A DNA stretch of 64,000 nt, from positions 303,277-367,276 of the forward strand of contig JBPDWA010000003.1 of the NCBI GenBank assembly GCA_051295955.1, written 5' to 3'. This DNA comes from Enterococcus faecalis_A (GTDB lineage Bacteria > Bacillota > Bacilli > Lactobacillales > Enterococcaceae). Of this stretch, positions 63,619 to 64,000 are shown in pieces. Position 1 is the stretch's first letter, and every line of letters starts with the position of its first letter. The translations under genes were made by a program, and so were the position numbers. The notes beneath the pieces were generated by a model. It was given only the letters and a program-made list of their open reading frames with translations, searched no databases and was not told the origin of the DNA.

Positions 63619-64000
63619 ATGAATAAGAAAAAAATAGGAGTAATGATATTCATTATTGTAGTACTGATAGGAATAGGAGGAAAACTTTCTATGGACAAAA
63701 GAGCCAAGGATTTAGCAGAATTACACGAGATTCAGACCGATTTAGCTAACTATTTGTATAATAACTATAGGATATATACAAGAGATAAAAAGAAAGTAGA
63801 AGACATTTACCAAGAATTTGATAAGGGGAAAGGAACCCTAACAGAAAAGGAATATTTTAATAAATTAGAGAAGTTAAAAGAATATTCGGATATAAGCAAA
63901 ATAGAATTTACCGGTTTTTCTGTCGGACCGATGAATACGTTAGAGGCTTATTTGAAAATTAACGATGTTTACGAAGAAGAAGTAGACTTGGATACATTGT
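63619..64000 (+). CDS. Membrane-anchored protein of unknown function, 5' part
   Basis: Starts at ATG 63619 after AAAGGAGGGGAAGG and runs off the window, so only 127 codons are visible. It begins with a basic N-terminus and one hydrophobic helix (residues 7-23), then a charged, lysine- and glutamate-rich extracytoplasmic part. The segment FTGFSVGPMNTLEAYLKIND may belong to a small family of exported Firmicutes proteins, but I cannot name it with confidence. Base composition is more AT-rich than the metabolic genes to its left. Confidence 0.75.
   Translation, partial: MNKKKIGVMIFIIVVLIGIGGKLSMDKRAKDLAELHEIQTDLANYLYNNYRIYTRDKKKVEDIYQEFDKGKGTLTEKEYFNKLEKLKEYSDISKIEFTGFSVGPMNTLEAYLKINDVYEEEVDLDTL

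Overview
The window looks like chromosomal DNA of a low-GC Gram-positive lactic acid bacterium, most probably an Enterococcus or a close relative in the Enterococcaceae. The evidence is the strong AGGAGG-type ribosome binding sites, TTGACA/TATAAT promoters, CcpA cre sites, a Firmicutes-type LexA box, class III fructose-bisphosphatase, GlgD-type glycogen genes and the conserved order zapA-cvpA-mutS2-trxA-uvrC. I saw no rRNA, prophage, CRISPR array or intact insertion sequence. Species is not resolvable by reading alone.

Layout. 1-2.7 kb: end of a glycogen operon (glgC tail, glgD, glgA) closed by a terminator. 2.8-8.3 kb: housekeeping genes (trmK, Nif3-like, pepT, diacylglycerol-kinase-like lipid kinase, DUF1294, flippase-like membrane protein). 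8.4-17.2 kb: a formate dehydrogenase and molybdenum-cofactor operon (mobA, FNT formate channel, MobB-like P-loop protein, NuoE-like, NuoF-like, FdhA, moeA, moaB) ending in a truncated molybdopterin-domain gene and a gene-free stretch. 17.7-19.8 kb: Zn/Cd-type P1B ATPase. 20-26 kb: zapA-cvpA-mutS2-trxA-uvrC. 26.1-28.3 kb: ABC-2 exporter. 28.5-31.1 kb: LacI-type regulator and divergent GH4 6-phospho-glycosidase with operator and cre site. 31-37 kb: hypothetical protein, HI0933-type flavoprotein, gdhA, pgi, VanW-like protein. 37-40.7 kb, minus strand: hsp20, a tRNA-like element, nrdI, and an SOS-controlled Y-family polymerase with its YolD-like partner. 41-45 kb: LytH/beta-lactamase-fold serine hydrolase, DUF378 protein and a decayed ABC exporter. 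45-51.2 kb: a gluconeogenesis cluster (fbp, ppsR, ccpN, divergent ppdK). 51.5-54.7 kb: lysA, alpha/beta hydrolase, paired small DMT transporters. 55.2-62.6 kb: a GntR-controlled glycan operon (PTS IIC, GH38, GH125, secreted GH18). 62.6-64 kb: a long region without a recognisable gene, then the start of a membrane-anchored unknown protein.

How the parts work together. The formate module would import or export formate through the FNT channel and oxidise it with a NAD-linked, cysteine-containing molybdo/tungsto-enzyme whose electrons pass through NuoE/NuoF-like subunits; several flanking cofactor genes show lesions (mobA without a normal start, a truncated terminal gene), so it may be losing function. 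The gluconeogenesis cluster combines PPDK, its phosphorylation regulator, FBPase and the CcpN repressor, with CcpN-like sites in the divergent promoter region. The glycan operon makes a coherent pathway for high-mannose N-glycans: a secreted endo-glycosidase releases the oligosaccharide, a PTS-type permease may import it, and two cytoplasmic alpha-mannosidases trim it.

The observations most worth follow-up are the N-glycan operon that uses an orphan PTS IIC, the partly decayed formate dehydrogenase/Moco operon, the tRNA-like element upstream of hsp20, and a candidate small RNA near 54.9 kb.
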